A DNA stretch of 64,000 nucleotides from Aquila chrysaetos chrysaetos. Taxonomy: Eukaryota > Chordata > Aves > Accipitriformes > Accipitridae. A model generated the notes under the pieces. That model had not been told where the DNA came from, did not search any database, and worked only from the letters and a program-made list of their open reading frames with translations. Position numbers and translations under genes: made by a program. The stretch is taken from the NCBI RefSeq assembly GCF_900496995.4, contig NC_044012.1, forward strand, positions 25,024,759-25,088,758. The letters run 5' to 3'. Positions 10,294 to 21,560 of this stretch are shown here, piece by piece (the first letter of the stretch is position 1; each line of letters opens with the position of its first letter).

Positions 10294-13200
10294 TCACCGG
10301 GAGGGTGCGAGGGGGCTGCCAGCGGCCTCAGTGCAGGGTCCCGCTGGCTGCCAGGCGCTGAGCCGGTCCTGCAGCAATGTCAGCTCCTCGGCCAGGCCGG
10401 CCGGAGATGGGGCGAAGCGCCCACGCTGCGGGGAGAGGTGGTGTCCGGCTGGGGGAGATGTATACAGCGTCGGGGGGGACATGGTCAGGGGCGGGATGGA
10501 CGGACATGGGGTCAGAATGGATGGACACAGGGTGGGATAGATGGATACGGAGTTGGATGGATGGACACGGGTCAGGATGGATGAACATGGCGTGGGATAG
10601 ATGGATACAGAGTTGGATGGATGGACACGGGTCGGGATGGATGGACATGGGGTCAGGATGGACGGATGGATATGGGGTCAGGATGGATGGACATGGGGTC
10701 AGGATGAACGGATATGGGGTCAGGATGGATGGGTGTGGGGTGGGATGGACAGATGGATATGGGATCAGGATGGATGGGTGTGGGGTGGGATGGATGGACA
10801 CGGGTCGGGATGGACGGACACAAGATGGCATGGATAGACACGGGGTCAGGACAGCCACACACAGACCACCCACACCAGTCTCAACCCATGTCCCCAGCTG
10901 CAGGACACAGCCGGGGAAAAAGAAATCCCCTCCAAACCAGGAACCCGTCAGGTCTGGGCCCACCTGGGACCCCTACCACGGTGCAGCCCTGCCATGCCTC
11001 AGTTTCCCCTGACTTCACCAGACAGACCCCATGAGGGAGACCCCAAGCCCCGGTGCCAGCATTACCTGTGCCTCGGGCAGACCCCGCAGGTAGCAGCGCT
11101 GCCAGAGCCGGACGGAAGGTCCCGCAGCGCAGGGCAGCAGCAGCCCCGGGGTGGGGGCAGGGGGCCGGTTACCCCCCGGGCTGCCCCCCTGCTCGCCAAG
11201 GCTCTCCAGGGAGGGGGCCCAGCGAGACAGGCGTGAGGGGGGACGGCCGCTCCTCCAGGGAAAGGGTTGGGGTGACAACGTCCCCTTGGTCAGCATGAAG
11301 ACGTTGCCAGCCCCCGGCCCTGGCCAGGCATCAGTGGGCTGGGAAATGGTCTGGGGGGAAATAGGAATTAGGGAAAAAGGGGGGGAAAAGCCAGCGGGAG
11401 GGGAAAACCCCACAGTTAGGGATGGGGCATGATTTTTGGGGGGCACACAGCACCAGGAAGGGATTTAACATGCAGAGCACCCCAAATTGAACAGGTGAGC
11501 AGGCGGGGGGGGGTCTCATACAGCACAACCTGGACACCTGGCTCCCTTCCCGGCCGTGCAGCCCCCCTGCCAAAGCCAAGCCCCGACTCACCCTGCTCGG
11601 GGTCTGGGGGTCTGCAGCGTCGGGGGGTCCTACGGCGCCAGCAGCACCTGCCGGGTTCCTGAATCGGGCCCGCTGGTGCCGGCTGTAGCGCAGCCCCCAG
11701 TCCCAGACAGTGGGCAGCCTGCAGGCAGGGCTGCCTGTCCTGCCCGCCCGTGGCACACCTGGCTGGGGGTCCCGCCAACTGTTCACCGGCGTGTAGGTCT
11801 GGCTACGAGGCCGGTGCTGCCGGGAGGAGAAGGGATGAAACGAGAGCTTTTGGCGGGGTGTCAATCCCCAATTGGGGATACGGATGGGGAAACTGAGGCA
11901 TGGCGCAGCTGGATGCAGCTAAGCGGGATGGGAGAGGATTCATCTCTGTCTCCAAATCCGTCCCTAAACTCCACTTGCTGGCAAGGGACCCAGGAGTGTG
12001 TGCCCCCCCCCCAAGCTCACCGGGCTGCCTCGTCCCTGCTGCCGCTGGCAGCTGAAGAGGAAGGTGCTGAAGTAAGGGGCGAAGCTGCTGTCATGGAGGG
12101 CGAGGAGATAGGCCTCGGTAAAGCCAAAAGCCGCCGGGAATTGCCGCACCAGCTGCCACGTGCAGTCCAGGAACAGCAGGAAAACGGGAGCCTGGGGTGG
12201 GAGGACACGTGTGCCTGTCACCCACTGAGGACGGGGACGGGGTAGCGGGAGCACGGGGGGGTTCTCACCTCCTCCTGGGGGCTGTCGCGACGGAGGAGCC
12301 CCAGTCGGTGGGGAAAGGGGTGTCCGGCTGCCACCCATTCCCGCTGCACCAGGCTCTGGAAGCCGGGCAGAGTGCGGGTGTGGGGGTCCCCCAGGAGCTG
12401 CACCAGCGAGGCCAGCAGGCAGTTTAGGTCCCGGTCTGATGGCTCTGGGAGGGGGGTGAGGCATTGAGGGAGTGTCCCCAGCGTATCACCTCCCCCCCGA
12501 AACATACCCCCCTGGTTCTCCCCTCCTGGTGCTACCTTGCAGGAGGACGGAGCAGCGTCTCCCCGCCAGCAGCGATGCCACCTCAACAGCTTTTCTCAAG
12601 CAGATGCTGGGGGGCAAAAGGTGGGGGTGGGGTCAGGGCACCCCAAAATGCCACAGTCACCTGCCTGGGGGTCTGCAGCCCACCCTGGGATGCTCATGGT
12701 GGTGGTGGAGGGATGACCATACCCCTGCTGCAACACCCCCATCACCCAGGCGGGCCATGGTGGGGACCCACCCCCCATAACAGGGGTAGTTTTAGGGTGA
12801 GGTTTTCCTCCACCACCCCGCACCCCAAAAAAAGGCCCCCCCCCCCCCCCCAGCACCGCCCACTCACCGGACATGGTCCAGCCAGCGTGTACCCTCCAAG
12901 GCTGAGAGCCACTTCTCTTCCGCCGCCGCACCTGGCTCGCATGGGCAAAGGATGGGGGGGGTCAGTGGAGAAGAAGGACCCCCGGGGTGGGAGTGGGGGG
13001 TCCCCACCGGATCCCTTCCCCCATCCCAGTCCCCGCTCACCGGGCAGGCAGAGCGCCCGCAGCTTGAGGTGGGCGGCCTGGATGTCGGCGAGGGTGGGCA
13101 GCTCGGCGGTGTCGGCCAGCACGCAAGGCCCACGGCCCCCCAGCAGCAGAGCCTCTAGGCACCTGGGTGGGGGGCAGAGGGACCCCCGGGTGGGGCTGGG

Positions 13201-15405
13201 TTAGGGAAACACCCCAGACACCCCCCCCTGGAACCCCCAGCAGGACTCACCTCACATCCTCGCTGCCTGGCTCGGAGGCTGCATGGAAGCCGGCGGCTCT
13301 CAGCAGGTCTCCGCCGCCTGGGTGGTGCCAGCACAGGCGCTGCAGGCAAGACGGGGTGACACCCCCCCCACACATCACCCCCCTATCCCCTTCCCGCCCC
13401 CCCCCCCCCCCCCCCAGCACCCCATCACCCTCCCAGGGCACTCACGGGCACCCGGCGCTCCTCAAAGTGGGCGAAGGTCCGCTTGAGGTCGTGGTCCAGG
13501 AGCCCGCTGGGCACCCACAGGTACTGGGGGAGGCTGTGGGCAGGGGGGGGGCATGGGGCAGGTGCCCCACCCCCAGTACCCCCCAAATCCCAGGGTGCCA
13601 TTTTGAGTGGCTCACAGGGTGTTTTCCCAAGTGGAGGGGAGGCTTTTCTCCCCCATCCCTTCACCGCCCTCCCTGGTACCCTCGGGGTGGGGGTGGTTCA
13701 TGCTGTGCTCCCCCCCCTGCCCCCCAGTATGGGGTGCTGGGGGGCCCGTGGACCCCAGTGTCCATCTGGGCCATACCTGGGGGCCATGTCAAAGCGCTCG
13801 TTGACGGCGCTCACCCTCCAGCCCACGGCACCCAGGCGCTTCAGCTCCTTCTCCCAGTCACGCAGGCTTTCGAAGAGCAGCGTGGCAGCCGAGCCTTCCT
13901 CCTCTTCCTTATCCTCATCCTCCAAAGGAGCTTCGGCCGGGCAGGACCAGCCATCTTGTCCCTCGCCAGCATCCCCCAGCCATGCAGCTGCCTCCCGCGC
14001 TTGGGCGATGGCATTGGCGACCTGCAGAGAGGAGCCAGGACCAGGCATGAGCCCCCCCCCAATCCCCCCCCCCCCAAAGCCATGGAGGACCCCAGAATTG
14101 GTTACAAAGCCTCCCTGTGTCCCCCGTAACTGCCAGCCCCCCCCCCAGCTCACCCGAAACGCCTGCAGAGCCAACCCGTTCTCGTGGAAGTGGAAGCGGA
14201 GCAGGCGGAAATCCCGGCAGAAAACGGCCAACTCCTCGGGGATGAACTTGAGGGTGGAGGCGGCCGTCAGCACCTTGGGTTTGGTGTAGCTGCTGGCTGT
14301 GGCGGGTGTTGACGGAGTGGCCGTCAGCGCTGGCTGAGACCTGCCCAACTCATCACACGGGGGCTTGGGGTTGTCACTTTTACCTGCCACCAGCTTGCGG
14401 ATGCAGGGCAGTGCCACGTCGTACTCGCTGTGGAGGAAGGCACGGGAGCCAGGAGCCTGTGGGAGACGGGTGGAGAGCTGGAATCTGCCCCCAGTGTGTG
14501 TCCCCCCCAGCCCTGGGAAAGGCAGTGGGGCTGGATCTGGGACTCCACTGCCTTCGCCCGGCTGGCGCTGGGCCCCATGGCTGCCCCTTGTCCCCCACCG
14601 CGTCCTGCAGCAAGGAGTTCCCCGGGGTGAATGCGGGGAGTCTGCAGCTGATGAGCAAGAGTGAGGCTGGGATGGGGCTGGAGCTACATTGGGTCTGGGA
14701 TGGGGTTAGGATGGGGCCAGGATGCAGCCGCAATGGGATTAGGATGCAGCCGGGATGGGGCTGGGATGGGGATGCGGTGGGATGGGCGTCAGGCTGCAGC
14801 CAGGATGGGTCTGGGATGGGGCTGGAGCTGGGATGGGGTCAGGATGGAGCTGGGATGGGCTGGGGTCGGGACGGGGCTTGGCTGGGATGGGGTCGGGATG
14901 CGGCTGGGATGGGGTCGGGATGAAGATGGGATGGGGTCAGGATGGGGCTGGGCCGGGGCCGGGATGCAGCCGCAGTGGGATTAGGACGCAGCCGGGCTGG
15001 GGTTGGGGCCGGAGCGGGCGGGGGGGGGTGCAGCGGGCTGGGGCCGGGAGGCGGGCGGGCAGCGCGGGGCCCCGCGGCCGGTCCCGGTTCCCTGTTCCCG
15101 TTCCCGGGTCCCGGTCCCGGTCCCACCTGGGCGGGCAGGAAGGCGACGCGCCGGTTGGTGCAAAGCAGCGTCCCGGGGACGGAGCCGTCTCCCTCTCGGC
15201 AGCGCTGCCGGGCGCCCGCCGCCTCCTCCAGCACCAGCTCCCCTGCGGGCACCAGGCGCCGGGTCCGGGGGTGTCCCAGCAGCGCCCCGACCCCCCCTCA
15301 AACCCTCCCCTACCCTCCCCCGGGGCGGCCCCGGAGCATCCCGGCACCTGCCCTACCTGGGAGGCCAGGGAAGGCCGGCCGGCGGCCGCCCGGTGCCCCG
15401 CTCAT
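10294..15405 (-). CDS. MTMR11: Myotubularin-related protein 11 (inactive phosphatase), 15 coding exons, 682 aa
   Basis: MTMR11 is a myotubularin-family pseudophosphatase; such members usually act as adaptors for active myotubularins on phosphoinositide membranes. The joined exons give 2049 nt (682 aa), against about 709 in human. A PH-GRAM region occupies roughly residues 15–150 (KFIPEELAVFCRDFRLLRF inside it). The myotubularin domain follows, with GWRVSAVNERFD, WHHPGGGDLLR, LSALEGTRWLDHVR, FQSLVQREWVAAGHPF and FLLFLDCTWQL. At the catalytic loop, where active members have HCSDGWDR, this protein has LLQEPSDR (about 351–358): the nucleophilic Cys is lost, as in human. The C-terminus carries LLLPCAAGPSVRLWQRCYLRG and a last short exon EELTLLQDRLSAWQP. 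The N-terminus is shorter than human. The ATG at 15403–15405 has a good context, but the frame stays open upstream, so the start is less sure than the rest. Confidence 0.93.
10487..10860. repeat. Minisatellite, 20–25 bp unit with GGATGGATGGACA core, in MTMR11 intron 14
   Basis: About fifteen imperfect copies of a unit built from GGATGGATGGACA plus TGGGGTCAGGATG variants. Open frames of 70–211 residues on both strands follow the repeat and have no homology to anything recognised. It lies inside the last intron of MTMR11. Confidence 0.92.
12836..12851. repeat. C16 homopolymer in MTMR11 intron 9
   Basis: Sixteen consecutive C on the plus strand, so a G16 tract in the MTMR11 pre-mRNA, shortly after the exon 9 donor at 12867. 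Runs like this often vary in length and sequence poorly. Confidence 0.9.
13397..13415. repeat. C19 homopolymer in MTMR11 intron 6
   Basis: Nineteen consecutive C on the plus strand inside a 106-base intron, giving G19 in the transcript about 30 bases downstream of the exon 6 donor. The count may not be exact, because such runs are prone to assembly error. Confidence 0.9.
14655..14995. repeat. Minisatellite with GGATGGGGCTGG core in MTMR11 intron 2
   Basis: Tandem imperfect copies of units of about 11 and 22 bases (GGATGGGGCTGG, GGATGGGGTCAGG, GGATGCAGCC) fill half of MTMR11 intron 2. It is close to the promoter-side exons. The plus-strand open frames through it (for example 14755–15663) are repeat artefacts rich in Gly and Trp. 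Confidence 0.92.
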
Positions 15406-15680
15406 GGCGGAGGGACTTTGACCGGGCGGGCCCGGAGCGGCGGCGGCGGCGGGAGCCGGAACGGAGAAACCCGGGAGCCCCGAGCAACACCGCCCGCCCC
15501 GCCCCGCCCGGCCCGGCCCCCGGGCCCGGCATCCCGGCCCCCCGCCCCGGGCCCGGCGGGGCGGAGCGGCAGCAGGCAGGATGGCCGCGCTGCCCGCACC
15601 CTGCCTGCCCTCCGCCCCGGCGGCAGCCCCCCCCCCCGTCTCACACACACACCCCCCGGTTAGCGGGGAGAGCCCGGGGG
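14990..15680 (-). promoter_or_regulatory. MTMR11: MTMR11 CpG-island promoter region
   Basis: Very CpG-rich sequence covers exons 1 and 2 of MTMR11 and about 270 bases upstream, with GGCGG/GGGCGGG boxes and no TATA box. The transcription start probably lies between about 15410 and 15560, judged only from composition. Confidence 0.6.
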
Positions 15681-15711
15681 CACGGGCAGGAGCTCCGTTG
15701 CAGGATGAGGG

Positions 15712-16092
15712 GTGCGCGGCATCAGGCACCCCATAAAGGATGGGCATTGCTGGAGGGGGACCTATAGCTCCAGGGACCCCGTAAGGGATGGGCAGTGCTG
15801 GGGGGGGGGCATCCAGCCCCAGGCACCCCATAAGGGATGGTCGGTGCTGGAGGGAGTGCATAGAGCTCCGGGAGGGGAAATGTACAGCTCCAGGCACGCC
15901 ATTAGGGGATGTATAGTGTTGGAAGGGGACCTATAGCTCCAGGGATCCCATAAGGGATGCACAGTGTTGGGGAGGGGGCATCCAGCCCCAGGCACCCCAT
16001 AAGGAACGGTTGGTGTTGGAGGGGGACGTATAGTTGCAGGGACCCCATAAGGGCTGGATGGTGCTGGAGGGGGTGCACTCCAGACACCCTGT
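15712..16092. repeat. Minisatellite, about 49-bp unit, about 8 copies, upstream of MTMR11
   Basis: The landmark CCCCATAAGGGATGG recurs at about 15729, 15777, 15826, 15897, 15944, 15994 and 16043, so the period is 48–50 bases, with one copy enlarged to about 71. Each unit also holds GTGCTGGAGGGGG and TATAGCTCCAGG blocks. Long minus-strand frames (15310–15897, 15762–16190, 15902–16471) run through it with a repeating YGVPGA-type peptide and are not considered genes. Confidence 0.93.
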
Positions 16093-17575
16093 AGATGCTT
16101 GGCCAGCCAAGGGTCACGCAGCGCGGGCATACCCCCAAACCCCCAGCCCATCCCCTCGCCTTTCTGCTGGCTGACACGGGGGCCCCGCACAGCCCCACGG
16201 CCTCTCCTTGGGACACGGCTCTGCTGGGGAAGAACAAGCTGCTCCGTGACTCATCGCCAAAGCACGGCCTTCGCCTCCCAACCCCGGAAAAACCAGCACG
16301 CTGCCGGTACCCGTGCCAAGCGAGCCTGGCTCCCGCCGGCCCCAACCTCGCCGAGGCGGCCCAGGGACCTGGGCCCCTGACCCTGCTGCTGGCAGCAGGT
16401 GCATGGTGGCCCTGGGGCCACCTTTGCCACCTCCCCACTGCCAAAAAACCCCCGGGGACCCCAAAACCCAAATCCCCTCAGCTCAGCTCCTCCTGCCGGG
16501 GCAGGACCAGGGCAGCCGAGGCACCGGTGCCAGCACAAGGCAGGATAAACCCTGGCATAAACCAGGCTCAAGAGAAAAACCCAGCACCGTTGGAGCACAC
16601 ACTCCAGCTAAAAATCTTATTTTTGGCCTATTTTCCCCCAGATTTTGGGGGCAGGTCCAGCTTTGGTGGCTGCAAGCTCAGGCACCCCAATTTTCTTCCT
16701 GCAGGAAAATCACCCGGTGGAGCACCCCGGCAGATAAGAGGAATTTCCTGCAGGGCTTTAACCCAGGACTGCTCTCCAAGGTGAGGGCAGCATCCGCGGC
16801 AGCTTGGGGTCAGCCCGGGCCACCCCAAGAGCTGGAGGAAAATTGGCCGGCACGGGCAAGCCCGCACCGATGTGGTGCTGAGCATGGTGCAGCACTCACT
16901 GATGCTGGGAGGAAGGAATAACACTGGGAGGTGGAACAGAAAATCCCAATGCAAAGAAATCCCGTGGGAAACTGCTCCCATCTCCCTGCCATACGGGTTT
17001 CCGAACAGCCCCAACCAGCCCCAAACGCAGTGGTGTGGGGCGAGGACGTAGCCACCCTTCCCCACTCGCAGGCCCAGGGCTGGACCGATGGGGCTGTAGC
17101 TCTTGATGAACATCATCAGAGTGATTTTTTCCTCTTTCTGAACCTATTTAAAGCTTCAGCATCCAAAACGCCTCATGCCAGCAAGCAGCTGGATTTTATC
17201 TTTACGCTAGGCAAAGCCTTACTTGGGTATTAAATTGCTCAAAGCATCCCTGGGTGCTGGCCTTCAAATGCAGCTGGGGAAAAGGTTCCTCCAAAATCAG
17301 CGAGGATGGACAAAAATGCTGATGGAGGCGGCAGGTGGTGGTTTCTTTTTTAAATGAAAGCCTGAATTTGGTACTGAAATAGAAGGAAATCTTCCCCAGT
17401 CCCGAGGAAAGAGGATGGAAAAAGGATGCCGTGCTTCACAGCAGAGAAAAAAACCCAGTAACTTGATGCGGGAGGGGATGAAGGCAGGGAATTTGGGGCA
17501 CGAAGAGTTGGGGCATCCAGAGCTCATTGGGGCTGAATCCCTGGGGCAAAGTGGAGGAAAGAGGCACGGCCGCTG
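16093..17575. other. Intergenic gap between MTMR11 and OTUD7B, no gene seen
   Basis: Unique sequence that falls from GC-rich (to about 16.9 kb) to mixed composition. No family was recognised in any frame, and there is no CpG island or obvious poly(A) site belonging to another gene. It holds the OTUD7B downstream flank. Confidence 0.5.
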
Positions 17576-17601
17576 CCCAGGGCTTAATTAGTTGAATGTT
17601 G

Positions 17602-17607
17602 TTTATT
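17602..17607 (-). terminator. OTUD7B: Probable distal poly(A) signal of OTUD7B (AATAAA)
   Basis: AATAAA on the minus strand about 4.0 kb past the OTUD7B stop codon. A long 3'UTR is expected for this gene from my knowledge of its mammalian transcripts. Earlier signals exist at 20179–20184 and 21244–21249, so shorter isoforms are possible. Confidence 0.5.
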
Positions 17608-17663
17608 GTCAGTGAATCTATGGTAGCATAAACGAAGGATGCGGTGTACAGCCCGATTGCGAC

Positions 17664-17680
17664 GCGCCATCTAGTGCTGG
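17664..17680 (-). promoter_or_regulatory. CTCF-like motif near the OTUD7B 3' end
   Basis: On the minus strand the sequence is CCAGCACTAGATGGCGC, which contains GCACTAGATGGCGC, one mismatch from the CTCF core form CCACTAGATGGCGC. It lies at the border between the GC-rich MTMR11 block and the AT-richer OTUD7B body. A motif match alone does not show occupancy. Confidence 0.35.
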
Positions 17681-17732
17681 CTACAGCGGTGCTCACAAGG
17701 AGTAAAAAAATCACCAACCTAATATTTAATTT

Positions 17733-17755
17733 AAAAAAAAAAAAAAAAAAAAAAA
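17733..17755. repeat. A-run of about 23 bases
   Basis: Homopolymer A on the plus strand (T in the OTUD7B transcript), within the presumed 3'UTR close to its distal end. It is not attached to a recognisable retroposed element. Confidence 0.85.
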
Positions 17756-20178
17756 GTCTTTTGTGAATAAACAATTGCAGAATTAATTCAGGTCACTTCT
17801 TGTAGGATTAGTGATAACCAAAGCATCCCATCAGCCTTCCCCAGGGAGGGGCCAGGTAACATACGTGAAGGTAAATGCTCATTCAACAAAATAAAATGCT
17901 CATTAATAGGTTTTGCCCACCCTTAAAGAAAATCTTTACCGCACCCAGGGCCTGCTGGCAGCAATGTTTCTTCCAACGACACCATTAAGTGCACTTATTT
18001 TAAGACCTCAGGATCACGTCGCAGCCGATGGGAGAAAAACCCTCCTGGGGGCAGGTTTGGTGCTTTTTCTTCCATGAAAGGTACTTTGGAGTATGAGTTG
18101 CTCTCGCTTCCTGCTTTAAAAAAAATAGGAAAAATATCCAGTCCCATGCCCCCAAAACACTGCATGGGCAGTGGCTTTAGTGTGTTTATGAATAGGACCT
18201 GGCGGATATCATCTTTCAATAAATATAATTTGCATTTAACAGTCCCTTAAAAAAGAAAAAAAAAAATTAGTTTCACCATAAAGGAAACAAAAATGACCTG
18301 AAAAAATCCTTCATGGTTCTGAAGAAATGCAGCCGGTTCGGTGTGACCCAGCTGAGGTTGGGGCTCATGAGGCGCTTGAGGAATAGCCAAAACTCTGCCC
18401 TTCATAGCAAAAATACTCTGCAAAGATTTTTCATCCTTGCCTGAAGTTCAATTGGTTGGCTTCACCCCCCACCCCACCCCCCTTTGGATTTAAAAAAAGC
18501 TACAGATTCTACTAACTGCAATAAAACCCAACAACGCAGGGCACTGAAGATCCTGCAAAATCCCACCATGCTGGGAGCCCTGCGCGTGCCAAGGCTGCAG
18601 GGCTGGCTGTCCAAACCCCCCCCAGACCTGGAGAACAACTTTTTGGGGAACAACTTTGCCCTTTTCCTCCTTAACCACAGCGCCGGGGTGGCACAAGAGC
18701 CCCCTTCTCATTTCCCTTCCAGGTGCCCATGGGATGGGGAAAGGTTGGCATCCCCACCCCAGTGCAGCCATCCGGGCTTACCCAGTCCTCGGAGAGGGAC
18801 CACACTACACTCAAGCTTTGTTAATAACAACACAAAGCAAAACATGCTTCCCCCCCCCAAAAAAAAAAACCCTCAGGAGGAGGAAGAGTGACAGCACCTC
18901 TGGGAATTTGGGATTTGAGATGATTTTCTTCTAGGAGGATGCGCAGATGGGGTACCTGCTGCTGGCATTCCCCTTTTTTTTTCCCCTAAGACAGTATTAC
19001 GCACAACTCCATCACGTTTACAAAATTAAAGCAAAGCTGCCCATAACCTCTGCTGTGTGAACAGCCAAGATTTCCTGGTGGTGCTTGTTGCCGGGAAGGA
19101 ACCCCCCTCCAGAGAGTGGGTCCAAAAATCAGCGCCAGGCTCTTCCCACTGCAATGCAACCTCCAGCATCCATTGGCTTGGCACCGTGGCAGGATGGAGT
19201 TAACCAAAACAGAGACAAATCCCCCCCCCCCCAAAAAAAAACCAGGAATGGCTGGTGAAGCATCGCCTTTTGCCTTCCCTCCTCCTGCGCCCACGTTCTT
19301 TGGTTGGGGGGGGGCACAGAGCATCCCCTGCTCCGATCGCTTTCAGCAGTAGCCGAAGGAATACTCCCCAAACCAAAATAAAGCTGCCGCTCCGGTTACA
19401 GGAAAAATAAATGGCAGAAACTGGTATATAAACCAAGTGACCCCCATATAGTGAGGGTTTTGTTTGTTTTTCTAAACATTTTGGCTTAATATTTGGGGTG
19501 AACCAAGAGACTGCTGCAGGGTAACCGGGGTGAGAGCCTGCAGGGCTTAACCAGTGCTTTATATTCTTGCCCCTGGGTTAAAGTACGTCGGATTTACTGC
19601 AATTTAAGGGAAAGACTTGCTATCTGGCATTTGCTCTGAGATAAGAGGACACGTCACCTACAGGAGCCAGTGCCGACCCTCGGTTGCATCGATCATAGAT
19701 TAAAGGTGGCCTTTCGCATCATGCAGCTGGGCAAGGCTTATCTATGCTCAGTGATTTAATAAAACCAAAGAGAACAATTGAAATCTGAGTTTAACCATCA
19801 CTGGGATATTTACAATCTGCCCACAAGCAGCTTCGATGGCTGGACCCAAACTATTAGGACCACGCTTAATGACCCCGTGCAGCTGCCTCCTCTAGAAAAG
19901 GCCTTAATTTGTGGGTTTTCAGATATATATTAAAGTGGTAAAACTTGTACATTAGAACCAAGCCTTAGGGTATTTGTGAGAATAAGGCTTCAGGTGATTC
20001 TCCAGTGTTAAGTACACTTTCACCTCCTCTGCCCGGTTCTCTCGTCCCTTCTCACCAGGAAGGGCAGCGGGCAGGATCAGCACAGGAAGGGATTGCATAG
20101 TTTGGTGCCTTCTGAAAAACAAACAAAAAAAATAATGAGGGAATGTTGTAAAGCTTCAAATTATCAGTCTAATTCATG

Positions 20179-20184
20179 TTTATT
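20179..20184 (-). terminator. OTUD7B: Intermediate poly(A) signal of OTUD7B (AATAAA)
   Basis: Canonical AATAAA on the minus strand about 1.4 kb after the stop codon. Its use is unproven. Confidence 0.35.
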
Positions 20185-21243
20185 TTCACGTGGTAAAACA
20201 CTGAACCTCGCTCTATACAGGATTGAGTCCAGTTTGGGAGCTGTAGTTACAAAAAAAAAAAAAAAAACCAAACCAAAAAAACCCCCAAAAAACGATCTGT
20301 GCAAACATCGCAGTGCTAAAGTTAAACCCACCCTGCAAGACGTGAACGGGAGCGTACGGTTCATCCTATGCCGCAGGGGCTGGGACAGGGGGAGAAGGGA
20401 ACATAGTGGACCACATTGAGTGCGTAAATTAGTTACGGGTTCGTTTTTTCTTAACGTTTCGCTCTGTAGCCCTATTATCAAAAATATCTTTTAATATTCC
20501 TCAGCCTAAGGTCAGTTACATGGCTCAGCAAAATGGAGCCGAGTTAATTCGATTCAGCAGAACAGAGGTAGTACAGAAGTAGCTTGCTCAAGTAGAAAGA
20601 GTTATCGCGGGTGTGTGTGTCCACGTATGGCTGCAAGCGCCTGGCAGCCCACTGCAGATTTACCTCCCGGTGCTGCGGGATGCTCTTTGTCCTCTCTACT
20701 TCCCCATGCCGATGGTTATTGCTGGGTGGAGACACCGACCTTGTTTCTTGTCTCAATTCTTACTAAGTCGGGTCAACCGTACCGCGAACAGAATGGTTTT
20801 GCACAGTACTTCTGCAGGAAAAAAACCTCAAAACCACTCAAGCACTGTGACCACCCCTCCGTCTCCCTCCCACCCCAAGAAAAAAGAGTTTAAAAATAAC
20901 ATTTTAAAACCAGAGTTGAGCCCATTGGAAGGGCAGAGCCCCAAGCCCGCTGCTAAGAGATGGTCGGAGACATCCAATGGGGCTGGGCTTGGACGCGTTC
21001 AACTGCAAAAAAAAAAACCAATAACGTCCAATTCCAACTAAGTTTCACTCAGTACCAGCAAAAAGAAATATAAAATAAAAACTGTTAAAAAAAAAAATCT
21101 CAGTTAAAAGGTTTGTCACATTCAAACTGAAATCGCTGGGGTGTTTTCACTCAATTCTGGGCAGTTAGTGCCGTCAGAGTCCAGCTGGCAGGACCCGGCA
21201 GGGCGCTGCTCCCTGTTTGCCTTCTCCGAAAGCTTTGGTCTGG

Positions 21244-21249
21244 TTTATT
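21244..21249 (-). terminator. OTUD7B: Proximal poly(A) signal of OTUD7B (AATAAA)
   Basis: Canonical AATAAA on the minus strand about 365 bases after the stop codon. If used, it would give a short 3'UTR isoform lacking most of the 4-kb trailer. Confidence 0.4.
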
Positions 21250-21537
21250 GAATCGTTTTGAAGAACCCCCCCTTGCACCCTGTGCTCCAACCTGAGCACA
21301 CCCTCCGCTAATCCTAGTCACCCCTTGCCAGAAGAAGCCTCTTGAAAAGCATCCTCCTCCCTCCTGCAGGGTCTCTGGGAGGGGGGAACTGGTTTTTCTC
21401 ACCCCCTATCCCTCCCACCACCCTCCTGCATCACCTTTGTCACACCAGCCAAATCTCATTTCTCAGCCCATCCAGCCAAATACCTGCTCCCTCCTTCCAC
21501 AGACAGGGAGAGGAGCGGGGGGGGGGGTTTAAAAAAA

Positions 21538-21560
21538 ATTATATATATATATATATATTA
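21538..21560. repeat. (TA)n microsatellite
   Basis: About nine perfect TA units preceded by an A-run, some 50 bases after the OTUD7B stop codon and so inside its 3'UTR. Confidence 0.9.

Larger units (their letters stand above)
10294..15405 (-). other. MTMR11: MTMR11 exon map
   Basis: Coding exons in transcript order: 15357–15405, 15127–15242, 14384–14456, 14154–14296, 13777–14021, 13446–13533, 13251–13339, 13041–13162, 12868–12931, 12536–12606, 12269–12444, 12021–12191, 11592–11816, 11066–11350, 10294–10425 (stop TGA 10294–10296). Every intron reads GT...AG and frame is kept across all junctions. Most introns are only 77–261 bases; the two longer ones (intron 2, 14457–15126, and intron 14, 10426–11065) owe their size to minisatellites. 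Least certain are the first exon and the acceptor at 10426. Confidence 0.85.

Noticed and set aside
10377-11012. 211-residue open frames on both strands in MTMR11 intron 14
   Set aside because: They are generated by the GGATGGA minisatellite; the residues simply repeat with the array.
11592-11816. A separate 20-base microexon of MTMR11 (11592–11611) after a 36-base intron
   Set aside because: AG and GT signals exist, but 36 bases is too short for normal vertebrate splicing and the interval is in frame without a stop, so one exon of 225 bases is the simpler reading.
14755-15663. 302-residue plus-strand open frame near MTMR11 exon 1
   Set aside because: It consists of minisatellite translation plus CpG-island sequence antisense to MTMR11 exons.
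9032-16092. CRISPR-like direct repeats
   Set aside because: The tandem units are contiguous minisatellites without unique spacers, in a vertebrate genome.
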